This document shows, piece after piece, positions 25,457 through 36,257 of a DNA stretch of 64,000 bases. The DNA is from Miscanthus floridulus (taxonomy: Eukaryota > Streptophyta > Magnoliopsida > Poales > Poaceae), in assembly GCF_019320115.1 (NCBI RefSeq), contig NC_089585.1:143485769-143549768 (forward strand), in the 5' to 3' direction. Position numbers and translations under genes: made by a program. The first letter of the stretch is position 1. Every line of letters starts with the position of its first letter. The notes beneath the pieces were generated by a model. The model made no database searches and was not told the origin of the DNA. It saw nothing but the letters and a program-made list of their open reading frames with translations.

Positions 25457-26319
25457 GCATTAGAGGGTGATATTAGAGCAGCACCATGGCTTCATTAGAA
25501 GATGGAGGTAGGTGGATGCGAACTCGATGGCAGCTGAGATGTGGATGCGGGGAGCTTAGGCAATTGGCGATGGAGGTTGCAGATGTGAAGGCAAGGAGGC
25601 AAAGTATGAAACCCTAGGGGCAAACCCTTTGGTTTTATAGGGGCGACAGATGCGAGGAAACCAACCGTCTGCCTAGATCTCTATGCCCACCATGATCTAC
25701 CACAACATCATGCCATGGGATACGCGCACGCAATCCCTATCCTTTTCTTTGGGAAACTCGCCAGATGTTTCACCTCCCTAGGTGGATCAGGACTCGTTAC
25801 AAGTAAGAGGAATACGGATCAAAAAACACATCTATGGCCCATTTGGGCCTAGGAGTTCGACGGTTGGCGCATCAACGGGTCCAACAGCCGCTCCAAGCTC
25901 CCCTACAATAAGGGGATGGAAAGAGCTAGGCCCCGCAAGTGGCCAGCAGCCAGGCGCACGAGCACCACAAGCATCTCTATCCATGATTGAGTCTCAGCCA
26001 GGCTTGCCCTGATCAGATCCCCATGAATGGGATAACGGGACCCTAATCAAACTATCTAGCTAACTAACCACCAAATCTCATGACCATACCCACAAAGGGT
26101 CCGACCTTGGCGAAAAAGAATCACCATCTTCTAGACACATTGTGGGCGACAATAGAGAGTTAGGGCTCTCAGAGTCCCCTCTTTAAAAAAAAAGCCTTCG
26201 GAGGAGTATTCTACTCCTCCGTAGGCTCAGGGGCTACACCTAACTGGTGTGCTCGCGCGCACCTGCTGACAAGTCAAAAAATCCCCTAGGTGATTCTACT
26301 CAAATCGTCCGGGGGCTAC
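25457..26319 (+). mobile_element. 3' interior and polypurine tract of D, duplicated copy
   Basis: Copy of 13731-14593. Confidence 0.7.
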
Positions 26320-26569
26320 TGTTGGGGACCAATACTAGGGAACCCAAAAAGGAGGAGCTAATAACCATCAACATTGATTCGTCCACGTGATCAAGAGCGT
26401 GACTACACCGCTTGCTGGGTCCCACCTCATCCGACCACTGAGGCGGTGGGCCCTGCCTTGTCGGACCCCTGAGGGTTGGCTTTGCCTCGGTGGGCGCTGC
26501 GGCCGAGGGCCCCATCTCACCTGACCCTGAGGGTTGGCTCTACCTCGGTTGACTCCTGAGGAAGAGCTC

Positions 26570-26821
26570 TATCTCTCCCAACCCCCGAGGGCTGGCTACG
26601 CCTCGCCCGATGTCTGAGGGCTAGGTCCGCCTCGCCCAACCCTCAAGGGCTAGGTCCGCCTCGCCTGACGTCTGAGGGCTGGCTCCGCCTCACCCGACGT
26701 CTGAGGGCTGGGTCCACCTTGCTCGATGTCTGAGGACTGGCTCTGCCTCACCCGATGTCTGAGGGCTGGCTCTACCTCGCTCGATGTCTGAGGGCTGGCT
26801 CCGCCTCGCTCGATGTCTGCG
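26570..26821. repeat. 29-bp minisatellite in LTR D
   Basis: Successive 29-bp units of the form TCTGAGGGCTGGCTCCGCCT plus nine more bases. Five clean units run from about 26680 to 26821, with degenerate ones before. The same array is at 11440-11716 and 23166-23442, and a diverged version at 58556-59060 in LTR G. Confidence 0.8.
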
Positions 26822-27589
26822 CATGACTCCTTTATAACGACGCACGCAGATAAGGCAGGGCACTCAAGTCAACCACAATACTAAGGACCGTACCCTACAT
26901 GCCTATAGGAAAGTACTATCAGGCCATGCTAGGAGGGTGCTTTGTGACCTTTCAGGCATGTTAGAGCAAAAATAGTGTTGTAGGCGCCGACATTTGCCTT
27001 ACAGTGTTGTGGGCGCCATCAGTTGTCCTCAGGCACAAATCCTTATGGAAGCTCACGACAATCACTATGGTCTAGAAGGAAACTCGCATCATCTACAGTA
27101 ATGAACATGCGGTCACTATGCTCCCTACTCTCTATATGGCCGTTGATCAGCACCCTAGTCCATCGCGCCACCCGTCGGGGCGAGATGGCACGTGACAACT
27201 CACTGACAATGCCAGGACATTACATCCTCAGTGGACAGGCGCTTAGCATGGCCCTGTCAGGGTCAGTGAACATACACCCATCATGGAGCTATCCCTATCA
27301 CCACCTGCCATGTCAGTGGGGCCCGCACAGAGGAAAAGGAAGACCTAGCGTCCTTGAAGGACTTCCTTTGCCTCTGGTTTTCCTCTTTTCTCCCATCTGT
27401 AATCCTTGCTCTCTCTTGGCCTATAAAAGGAAAAGTAGGGCGCCCCACTAAGGGGATCGATTCAACGCATCATAGAAGAACCACTAGCGTCAATCCTTGA
27501 ACACACAGCTGAGCGATGACTTAGCTCTTGGCACCCATTCAATCTTTCCATCAGAGACTTGGGACCTGTCCCTCTCTCACCCATTTGTA

Positions 27590-27594
27590 ACCCC
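27590..27594. repeat. Target-site duplication ACCCC, left of element F
   Basis: ACCCC directly precedes the F 5' LTR and recurs at 40663-40667 directly after its 3' LTR. Confidence 0.9.
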
Positions 27595-29080
27595 TAAAAG
27601 CATCTAGGACCCTAGTTGGGTTTCGATGACTAATGACAATACATGATTATTATGACTAACGTGTGCTTTGCTAAGGTAATTAAGTTAGGTCATGGTAATG
27701 GAAATCGATTGGGCTATCATGGTGGTCATGCCCCTACAATGGAAATCATTTTGGTTTTCAAAGGATGGACGACAAGGTTAAGGATAGACTAATTCTAAGT
27801 GTTGTTTGGTATTAAAGAGGCACTTAGAGTAGTTTAGGACTTTGTTTTTCCTTTGGCCATATTATTAAGGGGGTATGGATGGGTAGCTTGACCTAGGTGA
27901 GTCTAGTGGGTTTGGTGTGGTGCACACTTGCTAAACCTAGCACTAGGTAGCTCCTAAAAAGCTCTTAGATCCATTGGAGCAAACTTCATTCACGTACGAT
28001 AAAAAATTAGAAGTGAATGGAGGGTCAAATACTGACCGGACGCTGGCTTCGGTGTGACCGAACGCTGGCGTAGAGTCTGGTCAGTTTATTTGATCAAGGT
28101 GTAGTCGTCTGGGAGTGACCGGATGTTGAGAGGTGAAGTGACCGAACGCTGAAGGCCAGCGTCCGATCGACTCCAATAAGGTTCCAGAGAGGGAAAATCA
28201 TGACCGGACACGTCTGGTTAGTGCTGACCAGACGCTGTCCAATGTCCAGTCACTATTTGATCACTGGAATTTAGGGTGAACTGACCGGCGCATCCGGTTA
28301 ACATGATTAGAGCGTCTGGTCACCCCACAGAGGCACATAATGGTTCGTTTTTTAGCCCATGTTATAAATACTTCCTCCATTCATATGTGGGGGTACTTTT
28401 GCTCATTTCAACAGCTGAGAAACACCTTTGAGAGTGCCAAGAAGAGCAAGGTCCTAGTGAGGTGATTGAGGTTTGAGAATCCCAAAGAGAGCCCTCATTA
28501 GTGAGATCAAGAGTAGCAAAGTGTGCATCCACTCTTCTCATTAGGCTTGTCGTGGTCAAGTGAGAGTTTGTGCTTGTTACTCTTGGTGATCGCCATCACC
28601 TAGATGGCTTGGTGGTGATTGGGAGCTTGGTGATCATCCAGCGGAGCTTGTGGATGACCTAACTCAAGTTGTGAGCGATTGTGGGTGATTCACCACGACG
28701 GAGTGTCAAAGAATCAACCCATAGAGAACACTTAATCCTTGTGCGGATCAAGGGGGAGCTACACCCTTGCGCGGGTGCTCCAACGAGGACTAGTGGGGAG
28801 TGGCGACTCTCTGATAACTCGGCAAAATATCACCGCGTTCCTCCTTCTCTCTTTACTTTGAGCATTTACTTTGAGCAATTCAATGCTTATCTTTACATTC
28901 ATAGAATTGCCATGCTAGAGTAGGATTAGAACTTAGGTTGCAAGACTTTTTGTGTGATAGAACATTAGAAACACTTTTTAGGCACAAGGAGTTAATTAGG
29001 CTAACCGTTGGATTTAATTATTGCAAAGAAATTTAGAATTAGCCTAATTCACCCCCCTCTTAGGTATCTTGATCCTTTCA
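27595..29080 (+). mobile_element. 5' LTR of element F (1,486 bp)
   Basis: It starts TAAAAGCATC (TG decayed to TA; the 3' LTR has TGAAAGCATC) and ends ATCCTTTCA. It includes GACCGGACGC-type motifs at 28035-28330 and a TATA box at 28363. It differs from the 3' LTR mostly by transitions and small indels. Confidence 0.9.
28363..28370 (+). promoter_or_regulatory. LTR TATA box of element F
   Basis: TATAAATA followed about 30 bases later by a pyrimidine-rich start region. It is conserved in the 3' LTR at 39958-39965, so it is probably the element promoter. Confidence 0.6.
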
Positions 29081-29082
29081 AT

Positions 29083-29094
29083 TGGTATCGGAGC
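29083..29094 (+). other. Primer-binding site of element F
   Basis: TGGTATCGGAGC, two bases after the LTR end. This is the initiator-Met tRNA type with the same single mismatch as in element A. Confidence 0.9.
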
Positions 29095-29133
29095 CTTGTG
29101 CTCACGTATTTAGGCTTAACCGCCTAGAGAAAG

Positions 29134-31520
29134 ATGTCTCACGGGGATGGACCTCCTTCTATCTTTAAGGGGGATGATTTTCTATATTAGAAAATTTGTA
29201 TGGAGGCGTACTTAGAAGCTCTAGATGTTGGAATACTTAGAGCCGCCTCACAAGGCTTCCCAAAACCTCGGGATGCTATAAACCTACAAGGTGATGAGGT
29301 GAATTATGAGAAATGAATGCAAAGGCTCAAAACACCATCTTTAGAGGTCTTTGCAAAGATGTGTTCAACTAGGTGAGGAACCACAAAGATGCTCATGCAC
29401 TATGGTCGGACGTTTGTGCGCTCCATGAGGGAACAAAGAGTGAGCATGAGGAATGCTATCATCTTATCATGAAAAAGCTTAACTCCTTTGAGATGCTTCC
29501 TAAAGAATGTTCGAATGAAATGTATTCACACTTGAATGTTCTTGTAGAGGAAGTCAATGGGCTTGGACTCACTCAAATGCAACCATCTGATGTTGTAAGA
29601 AAGATCTTGAGTGTCCTCCCCATTGACAAATATGGGCATATTGTGACCATGCTTGATCAAGGTGATCTTTCCACCGCTACACCGACACAAATCTTGGAAA
29701 AGATCAATGCTCATGAGATGTACATGCACATCACACCTCAAGATGGCTCATCCTCTACAAAGAAGAAAGAAAAGGACTTAGCATTCAAAGCTAGCCAAGA
29801 GAAGGGCAAAGCAAGACTTAAGTATGAGAGCTCAAGTGATGATGAAGTCGATGATGCAAGTCTTGCTCTCATAGTGAGAAAAACCATCAAGATGCTAAAG
29901 AAGCTCAACAAGAGTGGCATCAAGTTCGATGGCAAGAAGAAAAAGTTCTTCACTAGCTCTAGAAGGAAGCTAATCTCCGAGATGGATTGCTACAATTGTG
30001 GAGAACTTTGTCATCTAGCACACCAATACACCAAGCCCAAGAAAGATAAGTACAAGGGTAAGAAAGATGACTCAAGTAATGAAGAAGAAGATGAGAAGAA
30101 GAAAAACAAGCCATACAAGAAGAGAGATGGCAAGAAGAAAGACTTCCATAAGAAGAAGAAGACATGAAAGGCATACATCGTCGGTGATTGGCTCACGGAC
30201 ATTGATTCATCTAGTGGCTCATCTGATGATGATAGTGACAATGAGAAGGTGGCCACCATTGTTATTGACTCTTCATCATCTTCACTACCACCACCGCCAT
30301 CATCCTCTACACACCTATGCCTTATGGCCAAAGGTGCACACAAGGTATCAAATGATGATGATAGTAGTGGTGATGAACATGCTAGTAATAATGATAGCGA
30401 TAGTGATGATGATGAATATGAATCACCTTCTTATAATGATCTTGCTAGATTGCTAAAACAATGCACTAAGATCATTATAAAGACTAGAGCTAAGAATGAA
30501 AAGCTAGAAGCTAAGAATGATTCACTTTTGGCAAAATGTGATATGGTGGAAAAGGCTAGTATTGAGCTTAGAGAAGCAAATGATGCTATATCATCCAAAC
30601 TCAAGGAGCTCAAATCTTCTAAGAAAGAGTTTAGAGATAAACATGATAAACTTGAGAGGATACACAATGAGCTCATCACTAGTCATGACAAGCTAAAAGA
30701 AGAATATACAACTCTAAAGATCAATCATGATAATCTTGTTATTGCTCAAGAATTCTTATCCAATGAGCCACATGATGCTACTAACGATGTTGTTAAGATT
30801 GATATAGCTACATCATGTGATAATTTGATCATTGAGAGCATTGAGCAAAGTTATAGTAGCAAGGGCAAGCAAGTGGTTGAGGCCGATGATTATGATGAGT
30901 TTGTCAAGCTCAAGAATGACAATGAAAAGCTCAAGAAAGATCTTGAAGAGATCAAAAGCCACAATACTATTGTGCAAGAAACTCTTGATCATGATGGTGA
31001 CTTGATCCTTAAGAATGAGAAGCTCAAAGAAGAGAACAAGAAGCTCAAGGAAGAGAAAAACAATGATGCTCTCAAGGAAGAAAATGAGAAGCTCAAATTG
31101 GAGAAAGAGCATCACAAGATTGGATTAAGCAAGTTCACAAGAGGCAAGTATCTACAAAGTGAGCTACTTATAAACACCATCATGAAGATGGATAGAAGTG
31201 GCATTGGGTATTTGGCAAACCAAGAGAAGAAGACTCAAGCTCAACAACAACACAAGTCAAAGCCAAAGAGATGTTTTGAGTGTGGACAAGAAGGTCACTT
31301 TGCCCATGAGTGCCAAACTCCACCACCACAACCCTTGCCCAAGTATGCTAGACCTTTTGCCTTTAATGCTCACTACATGCTTAGAAAGGATTCTAGTGGA
31401 AAAATGAAAGTCATGCTCTTAGGACTTCCCAACAAGAATAGGCCTAAGAAAATTTGGGTTGTAAAGTCACTTGTTGAGAAGGTGAAGGGACCTCAACAAG
31501 TTTGGGTTCCTAAAGCTTGA
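29134..31520 (+). pseudogene. Decayed gag of element F
   Basis: Structural Gag of a Copia element. The ATG at 29134 follows the PBS by 39 bases. Breaks: TAG in the second dozen codons, a one-base deletion near 29300 that shifts the frame, TAG near 29370, and TGA at 30165-30167. After the frameshift the frame is continuous to 31520. The UBN2-type gag domain (HALWSDVCALHEG region) is at 29373-29760. A first CCHC knuckle near 29990 is broken (last Cys is Tyr); a second near 31272 (CFECGQEGHFAHEC) is intact. Between them are an acidic Ser/Asp-rich stretch and a long Lys/Glu-rich coiled coil (30430-31130). The C end is QVWVPKA, like gag A. Confidence 0.85.
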
Positions 31521-31534
31521 TCTCTTATGTGTAG

Positions 31535-34500
31535 GTGAACTATAAGACCAGTGGAAGTCATTGGGTTATTGATAGTGGTTGCACACAACATATGACCGGT
31601 GATCCTCGTATGTTCACCTCACTAGATGAAGAAGTAGATGGACAAGAAAGAATCACATTTAGAGATAATTCAAAAGGCGAGGTTAACAGATTGGGCAAAG
31701 TGGTAATATCAAATAATCATTCTATCTTAAATGTGCTATATGTTGCTTCATTGAGCTTCAACTTGCTATCCGTTGGACAATTGTGTGATCTTGGCCTCCA
31801 ATGCTTGTTAACTGAGAATGAAGTTGTTGTATCTAAGAAGGATGATGATCAAGTGATATTCAAAGGATTTAGATACAACAACCTATATCTAGTGGATTTC
31901 ACCTTCGAAGATGTAAATTTGAAGACTTGCCTATTCACCAAAATAACACTTGGGTGGCTATGGCATAGAAGACTTGCTCATGTTGGGATGAGTTCACTCA
32001 AGAAGCTAATGAATAATGATTTGGTGAGAGGGTTAAAGGATGTGAAGTTTGAGAAGGATAAGCTTTGTAGTGCATTTCTAGCCGGCAAGCAAGTTGCAAA
32101 TACTCATCCAACCAAAGCTTTCATGTCAGCCACAAGAGTGCTAGAACTCCTTCATATGGATTTATTTGGACCAACAACATATTAGAGTTTGGGAGGAAAT
32201 CTTTATTGTCTTGTGATTATTGATGACTATTCAAGATACACATGTGTATTCTTGCTTCATGACAAATCTGAGGTTGCATCTTGCTTTAAGAAGTTTGCCA
32301 AGAGAGTACAAAATAAATTTGAAGTGAAGCTCAAGAAGATTAAAAGTAACAATGGGAAGGAATTTGACAACACAAACATAGAAGCCTATTGTGATGAAGT
32401 TGGGATCAAGTATGAGGTCTCCGCAACATATACTCCTCAACAAAATGGTGTAGTTGAGAGAAAGAACCGGACATTGATCACTCTTGCAAGAACAATGCCA
32501 GATGAGTACAACACCCCCGAAGCACTATGGGCGGAAGCTATCAACACCGCATGCTATGCATCCAACCGCCTATTTCTTCAAAAGTTCCTTGGCAAGACAC
32601 CTTATGAGTTGCTCAATGGGAAGAAGCCGGAAGTCTCTTTCTTTATGGTGTTTGATTGCAAATGCTACATCTACAAGAAGCGGCGACACCTAAGGAAGTT
32701 TCAAAGACGTTGTGATATTGGTTTTCTTGTTGGTTACTCATCAAAGTCCAAAGCATATAGAGTATTTAATCATACCACCGGCTTGGTTGAAGAAAAATAT
32801 GATGTGGAATTTGATGAATCTAACGGCTCCCAAGGAGCATATGAGAATCTTAATTATGTAGGTGATGAACCATTGAGGGAGGCTATGAAGAACATTCCGG
32901 TTGGAGATATCAAACCTAAAGACGATGAAGATGATATACAAGTGATTGATCCACCTTCTTCATCAAGTGTGCCATAAGATTATGATAAAAATGGGAGAGT
33001 AGAAAATGAAGATACTCATATCTCCCATGATCAAATGGTGGTACAAGCACAAGATGTTGATGCTCTACAACCTCCTCCTCAAGTGGTCAATAGAAGAAAT
33101 ACACATCTACTACAAGATCATCCACAAGATCTCATCATAGGGAGTCCATCAAAGGGTGTAATGACTCGCTCATAAAAATTTGCTTCATTTATTGCTCATC
33201 ACTCTTTTGTCTATTGCTATGAGCCTACCAAGGTAGAAGAAGCTCTTCAAGATCTAGATTGGACAAATACCATGCATGAAGAGTTGAACAACTTCACCTG
33301 CAATGAAGTTTGGACTCTTGAAGAGCGGCTAAAAGGTGCAAGAGTCATTGGAACAAAGTGGGTGTTCCGCAACAAGCAAGATGATCAAGGCAAGTTATGA
33401 GAAACAAGGCAAGACTAGTTGCAAAGGGGTTCCCTCAAGTTGAAGGATTAGATTTTGGAGAGACCTTTGCACAGGTTGCAAGACTAGAAGCCATTTGTAT
33501 CCTCCTTGCATATGCATCACATCATGAAATGAAATTATATCAAATAGATGTGAAAAGTGCATTTTTAAATGGCTTTATTAATGAACTAGTCTATGTTGAT
33601 CAACCTCCGGGTTTAATGACCCTAGATATCCTAATCATGTTTATAGGTTGTCCAAGGCATTATATGGGCTTAAGCAAGCCCCAAGAGCTTGGTATGAACG
33701 TCTTCGGGACTTCCTCATTGAGATGGACTTCACCATCGGGAAGGTTGACATCACACTATTCACCAAGAAGCTTGATGGGCATATCTTTATTTGTCAAGTG
33801 TATGTTGATGATATTATCTTTGGATCATCAAATGAAGATTCTTGCAAAAAGTTTGGTGAATTGATGTCAAAGGAGTTCGAGATGTCAATGATTGGAGAGC
33901 TTACATTCTTTCATAGTTTTCAAGTCAAGCAAATGAGAGAAGGAATTTTTATCTCTCAAGAGAAATATACAAATGATCTTCTCAAGAGATTCAAGATGGA
34001 TGAATGTAAGCCAATCAAGACACCAATGCCAACTAATAGATATCTTGACCTAGATGAGGGAGGTAACACGGTTGATCAAACTCTCTACCGCTCTATGATT
34101 GGTAGCTTGTTATATTTGACCGCATCTAGGCCCGACATCATGTTTAGTGTGTGCATGTGTGCTAGATTTCAAGCTAATTCTAAGGAAACTCACTTAATTG
34201 CCGTAAAAAGAATCCTTAGGTATTTTAAGCACACACCAAGCATTGGCCTTTGGTATTCCAAAGGAGCTATATTTGAATTAGTTGGCTATTCCGATTCGGA
34301 TTATGCCGGTTGCAAAGTTGATAGAAAAAGCACATCCGGAGGGTGCCATTTGCTTGATAGATCACTTGTGTCTTGGTCCTCCAAGAAACAAAATAGTGTG
34401 GTCCTATCCACTGTCGAAGCGGAATACATTGCCGTGGGTGCTTGTTGTGCATAAATACTTTACATGAAGCAAACTTTGCTAGACTATGGTGTAGTTCTAG

Positions 34501-34805
34501 AAAAAGTATCTCTTTTATGCGACAATGAAAGTGCGGTAAAACTTGCAAATAATCCGGTTCAACACTCTTGCACCAAGCACGTAGATATCCGCCATCACTT
34601 TCTTAGAGATCATGTTGCTAAAAATGATATATCATTAGAAGATGTAAGGACCGAGGATCAATTGGCGGATATCTTCACAAAACCGCTAGATGAGGCAACT
34701 TTTTGTCGATTACGAAACGAGCTCAATGTTCTTGATTTTGTAACTTCACTAAAAAATGAGCTTGTGTTGTCCCTTGTATTGCATTGTAATATACAACATG
34801 TTTAA
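31535..34805 (+). pseudogene. Decayed pol of element F (protease, integrase, reverse transcriptase, RNase H)
   Basis: Protease: WVIDSGCTQHM near 31562, with the Copia DSG active site. The pre-integrase zinc domain near 31960-32100 keeps LWHRRLAH, but one of the paired Cys is Phe. In the integrase core the first Asp (IIDDYSR) and the Glu (VERKNRTL) are present; the second Asp position reads SNNG instead of the usual SDNG. Reverse transcriptase: IGTKWVFRNK near 33345, KSAFLNG near 33560, active site YVDD near 33805. RNase H: GYSDSDYAG near 34290 and STVEAEY near 34410. Breaks: TAG 32183, TAA 32975, TAA near 33173, frameshifts near 33394 and 33615, TAA 34452. It reads in a different frame from gag, and a TAG lies directly before its start. 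Confidence 0.9.
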
Positions 34806-36257
34806 TTTTTGGTAATGCATATAGGGCTTGTCTAACATGGTTAAGATAACCGTTGTAAAGCGTGTGAAGAAGCTTAACCTTGGATCAAACTTGACAAGCA
34901 ACTAGATTTATTTTCAAGTATTGCATTGCATATGCCTGAATGTTGCTTTGTCATTTATCTTCAATTGCCCTCCCATTGCCTATTTTCTTAAAAAGAATTA
35001 TAGCCTAAGGCAAAATATTTTGAAAAATTTGAGGGTTTGAGAGAGGTTACTCACATCAGTCCTAATTGGTGTTTATTTGGATCTTATTGGAGTTGAAACT
35101 TGACTGGGAACAGGCAGCACGAAGGACTTTGAAGATTTGCTGGAAAAAGGGTGGCCGAACGCTGCACCGAACTCTGATGTCTAGCATACGGTCAGTTCAC
35201 AGGAGGTGAACTGATGCTGAGAAGGAGTGACCGGACGCTGAAACAGTGTTCTCCCAGCGTCCGGTCAGATGGCGATCCAACGTCCGGTCGATCGAAGACG
35301 ATGAAGGCAGCTTGCACCAGACTCTGGCTGCGTACGGTCGGTGTTCAACGGATACGTCCAGTCGCAATTCCAGGGGATTTGGACCTCTCTGGAATCAACC
35401 GGACGCTGGGTGGCTGTGTCCGATCGCTGCCACTAGAGCGTTTGGTCAGTAGAAATCGTGCAGAAATCGAACTCTCTTCTCCGTTTCCTATTCTACTCCA
35501 TGGGGGCCACTATAAATCTTCGCGTGCGGTTTTTGACCTATCTCTATTCCGCATCCTCACCACCACCACACCCATCCTCTGCGCCATGCGCCACCCCCAC
35601 CGCTGCCTGCGCTCCACCGCTGCTCGCGTTGCACCGCGCCCGCACCGCCGCTCATGCCTCCATGCCGTGCGCCACCATCGCCGTGCCCCACGCTGCCGTC
35701 CCCACGCCTCCTCTACCTATAGCCACGCCACCACTGCCCTACCCATAGCTACACCACCGCTGCCCTCCCCGCAGCCACGCCGCCGTGCCCTACCCATGCC
35801 GCCTCACCAGCGCCGCCATCTAATCCAAGCTAGAGTCCTTGCCATCGCAAACAATAGAGCCACTTTCCTACTCGTCCATGCCCTAATCCACTGCCCTACA
35901 TTGCATTGCTCGACCACCGTACTTCGCTGGAACCCTAATCACCTATTGCCAACCCGATGGTCCCCTGATCTGTTCCTCTTCTCGTCGTTTCGCCGGTTCG
36001 TCAGGTAGCAAGCCCTCAGTTCTAATTTTGCATCTAATTGCTTGCTTTCCTAGGGTTTCGTATCTCTAGATGAATAATTAAAATTATTTGTATACCCTCT
36101 ATTCTATCGTGTAGCGAGTCGGTGTCGTTGTGCTCCTATTTGCATTTGTCAATCAACTTGGGGCCAAGCTCACGAGTATGGATCGAGGCCAAGCCTTGGA
36201 AGTGACAGTTGGTAGTTGATCTTCGTCAGCGGTAGTTGTTCTTTTTAGATCCATTAG
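34806..36257 (+). other. Element F interior: leader-like segment with promoter-type motifs
   Basis: No retroelement domain. GACCGGACGC-type motifs cluster at 35150-35450; CTATAAAT occurs near 35511, followed by a C-rich stretch rich in GCC/CAC triplets (35560-35800) and open in several frames from composition alone. A possible intron follows (CAGGTAGCAAG near 36003, a pyrimidine-rich acceptor near 36240). It resembles a promoter and 5' leader for the decayed ORF that follows; this is inference. Confidence 0.4.

Larger units (their letters stand above)
14787..26512 (+). repeat. Unit 2 of the 11.7-kb direct tandem duplication
   Basis: This is a copy of 3060-14786. The only difference found is a one-base deletion in a T run (GATGTTTAC at about 3119 versus GATGTTAC at about 14845), within 60 bases of the junction. 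It contains second copies of part of gag A, LTR A, the CACTA-like fragment, LTR B, element C, the MADS exon half and most of D. It may be a recent tandem duplication or an assembly artefact. Confidence 0.95.

Noticed and set aside
35214..36008. 264-codon ORF in the interior of F
   Set aside because: Open because of C-rich GCC/CAC composition; several overlapping frames are equally open and no domain or conserved motif appears.
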